Assembly: GCF_024172165.1 (NCBI RefSeq)
Contig: NZ_JAMZEB010000002.1
Coordinates: forward strand, 5,725,501-5,789,500
Direction of reading: 5' to 3'
Length of the DNA: 64,000 bases
Source: Nonomuraea thailandensis
Lineage (GTDB): Bacteria > Actinomycetota > Actinomycetes > Streptosporangiales > Streptosporangiaceae
How positions within the stretch are numbered: the stretch's first letter is position 1; the number at the start of each line of letters is the position of its first letter. The notes under the pieces were generated by a model. That model was not told the origin of the DNA, did not search any database, and saw only the letters and a program-made list of their open reading frames with translations. The translations under genes were made by a program, and so were the position numbers. Below are positions 8,328 through 16,836 of the stretch, piece after piece.

Positions 8328-9506
8328 ATGCGCGCAGCACGCGGGCGGCCTGGCGGCCGCGCCCTCCCGGCCGCCGCCTTCGCGGTGGGCCTCGCGTTCG
8401 CCGTGACCGCCGTGCCGGCCGCGGCCGGCTCCGGCCCTCGCCCGGCCGCGCCGCACGGGAGCATCGGGCAGGCCGCTCCGGGCGGGACCGCCGGGCGGGC
8501 CATGACGGTGATCGCCTCGGGGCTGGACAACCCCAGAGGGCTGAGCTTCGGCCCGGGCGGCGTCCTCTACGTGGCCGAGGCGGGCAGGGGCGGCCCCGGC
8601 CCGTGCATCGTCGGCGCCCAGAACCAGACGTTCTGCCTGGGCCCCACGGGAGCCGTGACGGCCGTCTCGAAGGCCGGGCAGCACCGGGTGGTGACCGGCC
8701 TGCCGTCCCTCGGCACGCCGGACCTCAGCGAGGTGCTCGGCGCCCACGACGTGGCCGCGGCGCGCGGCGGGCTGCTCATCCCGATCGGCCTGGGCACCGA
8801 CCCGGCCAGGCGCGCGCAGCTCGGCCCGGGCGGGGCCGCCGTCGCCACGCTGGTCAAGGCATCGGGCAAGCGCTGGCGAAGCGTCGCCGACCTGGGCGCG
8901 TACGAGGCCGCCCACGATCCCGACCAGGGCCGGCCGGGCACCGGCCCGGACAGCCAGCCGTACGCGGTGCTGCCCGACGGCGCGGGGGCGCTGGTCGTGG
9001 ACGCGGGCGCCAACGACCTGTTGCGAGTGCGCCCGGGCGGCCGGATCTCGACGGTCGCCGTGTTCGACGTCCGTCTCGTGCCGGGGCCAGGCGGCGGCGA
9101 GATCCCGATGCATCCCGTGCCGACGAGCGTGGCCCGCGGCCCCGACGGCGCCCTGTACGTGGGCCAGCTCACCGGCTTCCCCTTCCCCGTGGGGGGAGCC
9201 AGTGTGTGGCGCCTGGCGCCGGGCGAGCGGCCGCGGGTGTACGCCTCCGGCTTCACCAACATCGTGGACGTCGCCTTCGACCGGCGGGGCCGGCTGCTGG
9301 TGCTGGAGATCGCCGCCGGCGGGCTGCTGTCGGGCGACCCGGCGGGAGCCCTGCACCGCGTCGAGCGTGACGGCACCAGGACGCTCATCGCCAGGGAAGG
9401 ACTGTTCACCCCCACGGGGGTGGCGGCCGGGCCGGACGGCGCGTACTACGTGTCCAACAGGGGCACGCTGGCGGGGTCCGGGGAGGTGCTGCGGATCACG
9501 GGCTGA
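8328..9506 (+). CDS. ScyD/ScyE-family secreted beta-propeller protein
   Basis: The 392-residue protein begins with a signal peptide (basic start, then ALPAAAFAVGLAFAVTAVPA). Repeats of the propeller type follow (GLDNPRGLSFGPGGVLYVAE, TSVARGPDGALYVGQ, PTGVAAGPDGAYYVSN), as in the ScyD/ScyE family. ATG 8328 gives a normal signal peptide. The family was named in cyanobacterial scytonemin clusters, but most actinobacterial members have no known substrate. No scytonemin genes lie nearby. It is a single-gene unit behind the sensor kinase. Confidence 0.85.
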   Translation: MRAARGRPGGRALPAAAFAVGLAFAVTAVPAAAGSGPRPAAPHGSIGQAAPGGTAGRAMTVIASGLDNPRGLSFGPGGVLYVAEAGRGGPGPCIVGAQNQTFCLGPTGAVTAVSKAGQHRVVTGLPSLGTPDLSEVLGAHDVAAARGGLLIPIGLGTDPARRAQLGPGGAAVATLVKASGKRWRSVADLGAYEAAHDPDQGRPGTGPDSQPYAVLPDGAGALVVDAGANDLLRVRPGGRISTVAVFDVRLVPGPGGGEIPMHPVPTSVARGPDGALYVGQLTGFPFPVGGASVWRLAPGERPRVYASGFTNIVDVAFDRRGRLLVLEIAAGGLLSGDPAGALHRVERDGTRTLIAREGLFTPTGVAAGPDGAYYVSNRGTLAGSGEVLRITG

Positions 9507-9645
9507 CGGCGGGATTGCCGGGCGGCCGTCGGCTCCCGGAGGCCATCAGGGGCGCGGCGCCGATGCCGGGCCCCACGTGGCTGCTGTCGTCTCGTGCTCC
9601 GTCAGGTCACGCGAGACGGGAAATGGATCGTTCCCAAAGGAGTCG

Positions 9646-10515
9646 TCAGGCGGCGGTTCCCTTCTCCGCGGTGGCCAGGAAGTCCTGGGCGATGAGCGGG
9701 AGGCGGCGGCGGGCGTGCACGACGGCGATCACGCGGCGCACCGCGGGTTCGAGCGAGCGCACCACCAGGCCCGCGCGTCCGGCCTGCTCGGCCATGCCGC
9801 GGTACCACAGCAGCGACGCCTGGCCCGCGCGGACGGCGTTGAGCCAGCCGTTGCGTTCGTCGGTCTCGAGCACGACCACCGGGGTGACCGCGTACTTGCC
9901 GAACATCGCGTCGAGCTCCCTGCGCCGCATGCTGCCGCGGGCGGGCAGTGCCAGGCGCATGCCGTGCAGCTTGCCCATCGGCACCGGGTTGGGCAGGTCG
10001 AGCCCCGGTGGGGAGATCAGGACGATCTCCTGGCGTTCGAGGGGGTGGGTGATGAGGTCCGTGGGCACGGGCAGGTCCGTGAGGCCGAGGTCGGCCCGCT
10101 GGTCCCTGATGGCGCTGACGACGCCGTCTCTGCCGTCGCAGCGCACGATGTGCACGCGTACGCCTGGATGCTCGGCCGCGTAGGCGGGCAGCAGCCGCCC
10201 CGCGAGACCTGGCTCGAGGCTGGGGGTGGACGCGATGCGGAGCTCCGCGTCGGTGGGGGTGATCTGGTTGGCCAGGCCCTCGATCTCGTGGACCGCGTCG
10301 AGTGCCTCCCTCGCCAGCTTGACCACCCGGCGTCCCTGCGCGGTGACGACCACTCCGCGCCCGGACCGGGCGAACAACGTCATGCCGAGCTCGCGCTCGA
10401 GATCGCGGATCGCGCGGGAAAGCGCAGGCTGCGCGATGTAGAGCGACCTGGCCGCGTCGGTCATGGTGCGGTGCTCCGCAGTCGCGACCACATAGCGGAG
10501 CTGCTGGAGATTCAT
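9646..10515 (-). CDS. LysR-family transcriptional regulator
   Basis: The 289-residue protein has the LysR helix-turn-helix at the N-terminus (LRYVVATAEHRTMTDAARS, then QPALSRAIRDLERELG) and a periplasmic-binding-protein-like effector domain from about residue 90. The full normal length is present. It stands alone, with 139 bp of unannotated DNA behind it and a 201-bp upstream region shared with the divergent peptidase gene, so it may control that gene. The co-inducer is unknown. Confidence 0.9.
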   Translation of the reverse strand: MNLQQLRYVVATAEHRTMTDAARSLYIAQPALSRAIRDLERELGMTLFARSGRGVVVTAQGRRVVKLAREALDAVHEIEGLANQITPTDAELRIASTPSLEPGLAGRLLPAYAAEHPGVRVHIVRCDGRDGVVSAIRDQRADLGLTDLPVPTDLITHPLERQEIVLISPPGLDLPNPVPMGKLHGMRLALPARGSMRRRELDAMFGKYAVTPVVVLETDERNGWLNAVRAGQASLLWYRGMAEQAGRAGLVVRSLEPAVRRVIAVVHARRRLPLIAQDFLATAEKGTAA

Positions 10516-10716
10516 GCAAAAGAAGCTAGGACAACGCCCGTCTCCCGGACCGGGAGATAGCGGAGATCACCTCGAATGATTTCGGACTGTAACCGAGCAC
10601 TGCTACATCCGTGACGGGTGATAAATCAGTATGCTTTTGCCCCAAATTTGGCAAGGGTCCGACAAGTCGCACGGCAAGTGCCTCCATTTCGGACAACGGG
10701 GCTACGGGGAGACACG

Positions 10717-12066
10717 GTGACAGGGAACGGGCAGTATCCACCCCCGCCACAGGGGCCAGGGCAGCCCCAGCGGCCTCCTTCGTTGCCCTGGCCGCCACCC
10801 GGATACCGGCAGCCGCAGCCGCAGGGGGGCGCCTACCCGCAGCCGCCCCAGCCGCCGCCACCCCCGCCTCCGCCGAACCCCTACCAGCAGCAGCCGGCCT
10901 ACCCGCAACCGCCGTACGGGCAGCCGCCCCACGGCCAGCCGCCGTACGGGCAGCAACCGTACCGGCAGCAGCCGCCCCCTCCGCCTCCGCCGCCACCACC
11001 ACCGCCGCCCATGCCGCCGCAGCAGTGGCACCGGCCGCCGCAGCCGAGGAAGTCGGGGATGGGGGTCCTCGGGGTGCTCGGCGCCGTCTTCGGCTCGCTG
11101 GCGGCGCTGTTCGTGCTCATCGTCGTCGGGGCGGTGATGTTGTCGGCCTCGTCCGGCTCGGACACCTCCACGCCGGTGGCGGTCCCGACGTACGAGCCGT
11201 CCGAGGAGCCGTCCTTCAGGGCCACCGAGGACCCGGAGCCCGACCCGTCGCGCAGCCAGCAGCCCACGCCGGCCCAGAGCGAGGACGACGACGAGCCCTC
11301 GACCACCGTCACGCCGCCCGCCCAGGTGACGGTGAACACGAGCCTGAAGAACAACAGCGTCTACCGGGCAGGCGTGCTGCCGCGGCTGAACTGCCCGGCC
11401 GGCAACGCCAGCATCTTCAGCCACAGCCAGCTCAAGTCGCTGATCATCAAGACCGGCAGGTGCATGGACCGGGCCTGGAAGCCGGTGCTGGAGAAGCAGG
11501 GCTTCAGGTTCAGCCCGCCCAGGTACGCCGTCGCGGCCCAGAGCGGCCGGGGCGCCTGCGGCGACTACCCGTCGCCGGGCAGCACGGTGCCGTACTACTG
11601 CCCGCAGAACAACACGATCTACGCGTCCACCTCGGCCATGGCCAGGGGCCGCGGCAACGCCGCCGGCTACGGCCAGATCATCACCTGGCACGGCGGCATC
11701 ATCGGCATGATGGCCCACGAGTACGGCCACCACGTCCAGAACCTCACGGGCCTGATGAACTCCTGGTGGTCCGCGACCCTCGACTCCTCCAGCCAGAGCG
11801 GCAAGCTGGCGCTGAGCCGGCGGCTGGAGCTGCAGGCCAACTGCTTCGGCGCCATGTGGATGCGGTCGGTCGCGGCGACGTACCCGGTGAACACGTCCAA
11901 CCGCACCCGGCTGTTCTGGTTCTTCAGCCAGGTGGGCGACCATCCGGGTTATCCGCGCGACCACGGCAAGCCGGTGAACAGCGGACGGTGGTTCCGCCAG
12001 GGGTGGGAGAGGAACCAGGCATACCAGTGCAATACGTGGCTGGCGCCGTCCTCAACAGTCTCCTGA
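10717..12066 (+). CDS. membrane-anchored neutral zinc metallopeptidase (YpfJ-like)
   Basis: The 449-residue protein starts at GTG 10717 behind GGGGAGA. Residues 1-110 are almost only Pro, Gln, Gly and Tyr, a disordered cytoplasmic segment. A transmembrane helix follows at about 117-145 and then an acidic Thr/Pro linker. The catalytic domain has HEYGHH at residues 334-339 (zinc ligands and catalytic Glu) and ELQANCFGAMW, where the third metal ligand sits in this family. It is probably an extracytoplasmic protease tethered to the membrane. The substrate is unknown. Confidence 0.87.
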   Translation: MTGNGQYPPPPQGPGQPQRPPSLPWPPPGYRQPQPQGGAYPQPPQPPPPPPPPNPYQQQPAYPQPPYGQPPHGQPPYGQQPYRQQPPPPPPPPPPPPPMPPQQWHRPPQPRKSGMGVLGVLGAVFGSLAALFVLIVVGAVMLSASSGSDTSTPVAVPTYEPSEEPSFRATEDPEPDPSRSQQPTPAQSEDDDEPSTTVTPPAQVTVNTSLKNNSVYRAGVLPRLNCPAGNASIFSHSQLKSLIIKTGRCMDRAWKPVLEKQGFRFSPPRYAVAAQSGRGACGDYPSPGSTVPYYCPQNNTIYASTSAMARGRGNAAGYGQIITWHGGIIGMMAHEYGHHVQNLTGLMNSWWSATLDSSSQSGKLALSRRLELQANCFGAMWMRSVAATYPVNTSNRTRLFWFFSQVGDHPGYPRDHGKPVNSGRWFRQGWERNQAYQCNTWLAPSSTVS

Positions 12067-12200
12067 TGGTCCCGTGGCGTTCATCTCAGCTTGGGCACAT
12101 GTCTCTGATGTCCAGGTATGGGGACTAGAATCCTGGCAATCTTGTGCCGATCGGGGGGCAAAACGTGGGTTTTGCCTGGTAGGCGTGTAAGGAGCCAGGT

Positions 12201-13973
12201 GTGAGCAATCGCGATGGGGTAGACACCACGCCGGAAGGCAGGAAACGGCGCCCCACGCGACGATCGCGCCCGAATTCCGGCGCGAACGGCAGGCCCGCGC
12301 CGGACGCCAAAGGCGCCCCGGCTCCTGACGCCGCGGGCGCCTCCGCTCCTGACGCCACCGGCGGGCCGGCCCCCGGAAAGCTCGTCGCCGGGTCCGCCCG
12401 CCGCCCGCCCGGCCCTGGCAGACCCGGTGAGCCCCCCGCGCCTGGCAGGTCCCCCACCACTTCGCGCCTGGGCAAGCTCCGCTCCGGCTCCGGCTCCGGT
12501 TCGGGCGCGCCGCGCTTCGCCAGACCGCTGACCCCCGCCGCCGTGCTCGGCTGGACGGCCCTGTCCGCCGTCGTGCCGGGCGCCGCCCACCTGCGGGCCG
12601 GGCGCCGCCGCACCGGGCTGGCGCTGGTCGGCGTGTACGCGGTGCTGCTGCTCGCGGCCCTCGCCTACGGCCTGAGCATCGCCGGCGACCTGGCCAACGC
12701 GTCCATCCTCGTGGACGACTCGAACATGGTCCTGGTGGTCGTCCTCGCCTCGGTGCTCGCGCTGGGCTGGTTCGCGGTGGTGGTGACCTCCTACGTGGTC
12801 CTCGGCCCGAACAGGCTGCCCCAGCAGGGCCAGGTGCTGACCGGCATCGTGGTGGGCGTGCTGTGCGTGGCGGTCATGTCGCCGTTCGCGCTGACCGCCA
12901 ACTACGTCGTGACCCTCAGGGACGCGGTCGGGTCCATCTTCAAGTCCACCCCCGAGCCGGGCCAGCCGCAGGTGACCCACGACGCCGAGAACCCCTGGGG
13001 CGACAAGGAGCGCGTCAACTTCCTGCTCATCGGCGGCGACGCGGCCGGCAACAGGACAGGCGTGCGCACCGACAGCATGAACGTGGCCAGCGTCGACCTC
13101 AAGACCGGCGCCACCGTCCTGTTCAGCCTCCCGCGCAACATGCAGCACGTGCGCTTCCCCGCCTCCTCCCCGCTGCACAAGCAGTTCCCGAACGGGTTCA
13201 TGGCCGAGCTGCCCAACGGCGGCCTGCTCAACGAGGTCTGGCAGTACGCCAACGACAACCCGCAGCTCATGGGCGCCAAGAACCAGGGCCCGCGCGCGCT
13301 GATGGACGCCATCGGCTTCACCCTCGGCCTCAAGATCGACTACTACATGCTGATGAACATGTACGGCTTCGCCGACCTCGTGGACGCCATCGGCGGCCTG
13401 AAGATCAGGGTGGAGCAGGACGTCAAGTGGGGCGGCCTCTACGGCACCGCGGGCACGATCAAGGCCGGTTACCGGAAGCTCTCCGGCGAGGAGGCCCTGT
13501 GGTACGGCCGCTCCCGCGTCGGAAGCGATGACTTCTCCCGCATGTCCCGCCAGCGTTGCGTCATCGGCGCCTTCGCCCAGCAGGCGACCCCCACGGTGAT
13601 CCTCAGCAGGTTCGAGAAGATCGCCGGCGCGGCCAAGCGGCTGGCCCAGACCAACATCCCGCGCCCCCTGGTGCAGCCGCTGGTGGAGCTGGCGGTCAAG
13701 GTCAAGGACGCCAGGATCACCAGCTTGCAGTTCGTGCCGCCGGAGTTCTACTCGGGCCGCCCCGACTGGGCCAAGATCCGTACGGCGACGAGGAAGGCGA
13801 TCAGCGACTCGCTCCGCCCGGCCCGCCGCGCCCAGACGGCCAACGTGAGCGCCTCCCCGAGCGTCACCGGCTCCACGCCCGCCAGGCCCCGCACGGCCAC
13901 GCCCACGCAGACGCCGACCCGCAACACCCAGAAGGCCGGCGCCCAGTCCCTGGACGACCTCTGCGGCCTCTGA
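12201..13973 (+). CDS. LytR-CpsA-Psr (LCP) family cell-wall ligase
   Basis: The 590-residue protein starts at GTG 12201 with AAGGAG 6 bp upstream. Residues 1-110 are Pro/Ala/Arg-rich and disordered. Several hydrophobic helices lie between about 112 and 235. The LCP catalytic domain follows: FLLIGGDAAGNRTGVRTDSM, then SLPRNM, with the Asp and Arg residues that bind the polyprenyl pyrophosphate, and later the RSRVGSDDFSRMSRQR block. LCP enzymes attach teichoic acids, arabinogalactan or capsule to peptidoglycan. The extra N-terminal helices are more than the single anchor of most LCP proteins. A Ser/Thr/Pro tail ends the chain. Confidence 0.9.
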   Translation: MSNRDGVDTTPEGRKRRPTRRSRPNSGANGRPAPDAKGAPAPDAAGASAPDATGGPAPGKLVAGSARRPPGPGRPGEPPAPGRSPTTSRLGKLRSGSGSGSGAPRFARPLTPAAVLGWTALSAVVPGAAHLRAGRRRTGLALVGVYAVLLLAALAYGLSIAGDLANASILVDDSNMVLVVVLASVLALGWFAVVVTSYVVLGPNRLPQQGQVLTGIVVGVLCVAVMSPFALTANYVVTLRDAVGSIFKSTPEPGQPQVTHDAENPWGDKERVNFLLIGGDAAGNRTGVRTDSMNVASVDLKTGATVLFSLPRNMQHVRFPASSPLHKQFPNGFMAELPNGGLLNEVWQYANDNPQLMGAKNQGPRALMDAIGFTLGLKIDYYMLMNMYGFADLVDAIGGLKIRVEQDVKWGGLYGTAGTIKAGYRKLSGEEALWYGRSRVGSDDFSRMSRQRCVIGAFAQQATPTVILSRFEKIAGAAKRLAQTNIPRPLVQPLVELAVKVKDARITSLQFVPPEFYSGRPDWAKIRTATRKAISDSLRPARRAQTANVSASPSVTGSTPARPRTATPTQTPTRNTQKAGAQSLDDLCGL

Positions 13974-13983
13974 GCCCGGCGGG

Positions 13984-15201
13984 CTAGCCGAACGTCACGG
14001 GCAGCTCGCGCGGCCCCCGTACCGTGAGGCTGGCACGCCACCGCAGCCGCTCCATCGGCACGGCCGGCGCGAGGCCGGGCAGCCGGGCCACCTCCGCCAG
14101 GGCCGCGCGCCCGACGAGGCGTGCCAGCAGAGCTCCCAGGCAGTAGTGCGGCCCGTGCCCGAAGCTCAGGTGGGCGTTGTCCTGCCGGGTGAGGTCGGGC
14201 ACGTCGGGGCCGGCGAACCTGAGGGGGTCGCGGTTGGCCGCGGCCAGCGCCACCAGGAGCGGCTGCCCGGCCGGCAGCACGACCCCGCCGATCTCCACCG
14301 GCTCCAGGGCGAAGCGCCACGTGGCCAGCTCCACGGGGCTGTCGTGGCGCAGCAGCTCCTCCACGGCCTGCTCGATCAGCTCGGGCCGGGCGCGCAGCAG
14401 CTCCAGCGCTTCCGGGTGCCGCAGCAGCGTGTACGTGCCCAGCCCCACGAGCCCCACCGTCGTCTCGTGCCCGGCCACGAGCAGCAGGAAGATCATCGAC
14501 AGCAGCTCGTCCCCGCTCAGCCGGTCGCCGTCCTCGGCCGCCGCGATCATGGCGCTGATCACGTCGTCGCCGGGCGCCCGCCGCTTGCCCTCGGCCAGCC
14601 CGCCCACGTACGCGCCCAGCGCCCGCAGCGCCGCGGGCCTGGCGTCCGGGTCCCCCGGCTCCCCCGGCTCCCCCGGATCCGACGACGACACCACGGCCGC
14701 CGTCCACCGCTGGAAGTCCGTACGGTCGGCCGCCGGCACCCCGAGCACGTCGCAGAGCACCCCGGACTGCAGCGGCGCGGCGAAGTCGCCCACCAGGTCG
14801 GCCCCGGACGACAGCCCGGCGGCGAGCTCGCGGGCGGCGGACTCGATCCCCGGCCGCAGCCCCGCCAGCCGGCGCGGCGTGAAGAACCCCGACACCACGC
14901 GGCGCAGCCGGGTGTGCTCGGGCGGGTCGGTGGTGAGCAGGTGCGTGCCGAGCCCCGACCGGTCCTCCAGCGGCCGCCCGCGCCCCGCCTCCCGCCAGTC
15001 GGCGGGCGCGTGGCGCGGGTCCTTGCTCAGCCGCGGGTCGGCGAGCGCGGCGCGGGCGTCGTCGTAGCGGGTCACGAGCCAGCCGTACAGGCCGTTGCGC
15101 AGGGTCACCAGGCGGGGCTCGCCGGACGCCCGCAGGTCGGCGTAGGCCGGGTACGGGTCGGCCACCAGCCCTTCGTAGCCGGGCAACATCTCGTTCAGCA
15201 T
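13984..15201 (-). CDS. cytochrome P450
   Basis: The 405-residue protein is a soluble bacterial P450 of normal length. The I-helix oxygen-binding motif is AGHETT, the ExxR motif is in EELLRHD, and the heme loop is FGHGPHYCLGA with Cys354 as the heme ligand. A short GEPGEPGD repeat sits in a loop near residue 180 and corresponds to a 9-bp DNA repeat. It is convergent with the LCP gene and only 55 bp from the esterase-like gene upstream. No ferredoxin or biosynthetic gene adjoins it, so its substrate is unknown. Confidence 0.93.
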   Translation of the reverse strand: MLNEMLPGYEGLVADPYPAYADLRASGEPRLVTLRNGLYGWLVTRYDDARAALADPRLSKDPRHAPADWREAGRGRPLEDRSGLGTHLLTTDPPEHTRLRRVVSGFFTPRRLAGLRPGIESAARELAAGLSSGADLVGDFAAPLQSGVLCDVLGVPAADRTDFQRWTAAVVSSSDPGEPGEPGDPDARPAALRALGAYVGGLAEGKRRAPGDDVISAMIAAAEDGDRLSGDELLSMIFLLLVAGHETTVGLVGLGTYTLLRHPEALELLRARPELIEQAVEELLRHDSPVELATWRFALEPVEIGGVVLPAGQPLLVALAAANRDPLRFAGPDVPDLTRQDNAHLSFGHGPHYCLGALLARLVGRAALAEVARLPGLAPAVPMERLRWRASLTVRGPRELPVTFG

Positions 15202-15256
15202 GCGTGCGGACTCCAGGGTGGACGGGCGGCGGGCGGCAGGGCCCGCCGCGCCGCCG

Positions 15257-16597
15257 CTACTTGCCGAGCTGTCCCAGGATCCAGTCGGCGAGCACGCCTG
15301 TCACCTCGCCGTGCTCGGAGTTGTGCGAGTCGCACTGGTAGTCGTCGAGCTGGCTCTGCTCGGGCGACAGGGACGTGATGTCGGTGTAGAGGTCGACCGG
15401 CCACTCCAGCGGGTCGTACTGGAGGGCGACGGCGCTGACCGAGGGCACGAAGCAGGTGGATCTGTACCGGCCGGCGATGGGCGCGCCCAGCTTGTCGGCG
15501 AGCATGCCGTACAGGGGCAGCGTGCCGCCCGGCACGCCGTCGAAGGCGCCGACGTCGCTGGTGTAGCTCTTGCTGGCCCACATCGGCACCGCGCGCATGC
15601 CGCCGAGGTGCCGGTTGACGCCCCGCTCCGGCTGCGTGCGCACGGTGGCGCCGACGAGGCCGCCCAGCTCGCTCCACTCGAACACGAGATGGTCGGGTGG
15701 CACGTTCCTGCCGGTGCCGTCGGCGGCCCCGTTGGCCACGCCGAGCTTGCGCGGCCGGACCGGGAACCAGCCGACGCGGCGCAGGTCCTCCAGGAACTCG
15801 GTGCGCAGCGGGCTGGCGGTGGCGACGGGCCCGGAGTAGCGGCCGCTCTCGACCCACGCCCACAGGAGCTGCTGGGCGGCGGGGCTGGCGATCAGGGCCG
15901 CCTGGCCGGGCTCGGCCGGGGAGAGGCTCTGGGCGAAGTACGCGAGCTGCTGGAGTATCAGCGGGATCCAGGCGCCGTTGTGCGGCGCGTCGTAGGACAG
16001 GTAGGTCGCGGTCTGGTGGTCCTCGCCGCGGTTCTCCATCTCGGCCAGCGCGTAGCGGGTGACGAGCCCGCCCATGCCGAGGCCGCCGACGATCAGCGGC
16101 GCGTTGCCGGCCCGCTCGCTGATGACGCGGCGGATGCAGGTGGCGGCCACGCCGGCGTTGGCCTGGATGTGCATGTGCCGGGCGCCGAAGCCGAGCAGGA
16201 CGACGTCGATGCCCTGGGCGAGGAGCTGGCCCAGGAGCCGCTGCTGGTGGGGCGGGTAGGGCGTGTCGAGGTGGTGCCACAGGCCCCGCAGGTCGCTGGC
16301 CCCGTAGCCGAAGCCGTCGGCCAGGATCATCGGGCGGACGAGGCGCTCGTGACCGGCCGCGTAGTGGACGGCGGCGGTGCCGGTGGCGGTGCGGCCCTGG
16401 TAGGGCCAGGCGGAGGTGAGGGTCCACTCCATCTGCGGCGCCCGCGCCTGCTCTGCGGCGGGCGGCGCGGAGGCCGCGAACAGGACTCCCTTCGGGAGCA
16501 CCGCGGCGATCTGCTCGGCACGACCGGCGGGCACCGGGTCGGACTCCTGCCGCAGGGCGAGCTCGACATCTATCCTTGCTGCCCCTTGTGTCGCCAT
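15257..16597 (-). CDS. alpha/beta hydrolase-fold protein lacking the nucleophile Ser
   Basis: The 446-residue protein resembles large esterases that carry a DAPHxGAxxPL motif (here DAPHNGAWIPLILQ). ATG 16597 was chosen because AAAGGTG lies 5 bp upstream. The nucleophile elbow, normally GxSMGG, reads GLGMGGLVTRYAL (residues 172-177), with Gly174 (codon GGC) where Ser is expected. A C-terminal His-rich block (DSHNSEHGEV) is kept. It is therefore either a non-catalytic binding protein or uses another residue. There is no signal peptide. Lipase-like ancestry is clear. The present function is unknown. Confidence 0.75.
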   Translation of the reverse strand: MATQGAARIDVELALRQESDPVPAGRAEQIAAVLPKGVLFAASAPPAAEQARAPQMEWTLTSAWPYQGRTATGTAAVHYAAGHERLVRPMILADGFGYGASDLRGLWHHLDTPYPPHQQRLLGQLLAQGIDVVLLGFGARHMHIQANAGVAATCIRRVISERAGNAPLIVGGLGMGGLVTRYALAEMENRGEDHQTATYLSYDAPHNGAWIPLILQQLAYFAQSLSPAEPGQAALIASPAAQQLLWAWVESGRYSGPVATASPLRTEFLEDLRRVGWFPVRPRKLGVANGAADGTGRNVPPDHLVFEWSELGGLVGATVRTQPERGVNRHLGGMRAVPMWASKSYTSDVGAFDGVPGGTLPLYGMLADKLGAPIAGRYRSTCFVPSVSAVALQYDPLEWPVDLYTDITSLSPEQSQLDDYQCDSHNSEHGEVTGVLADWILGQLGK

Positions 16598-16836
16598 GAT
16601 TACACCTTTGCTCGTGGGTTTACCGGACGTCACCCCCGATCTCGTACCTCCGTTTCGAGAAGATGAATTTTCGCTTTTCGCAGACAAACGATCATCGCGA
16701 TCAAGGCATGGCTGGTATCTCTACCTCACCTCGTGGTCACCGACAAATCAACCCATGCCGGAAACCGTTCATCTGACCATCGGTCAAGGAATTACTGAGA
16801 ACATTTCGGAAATGCTCAGCGGTATTTCCGGAGCGG

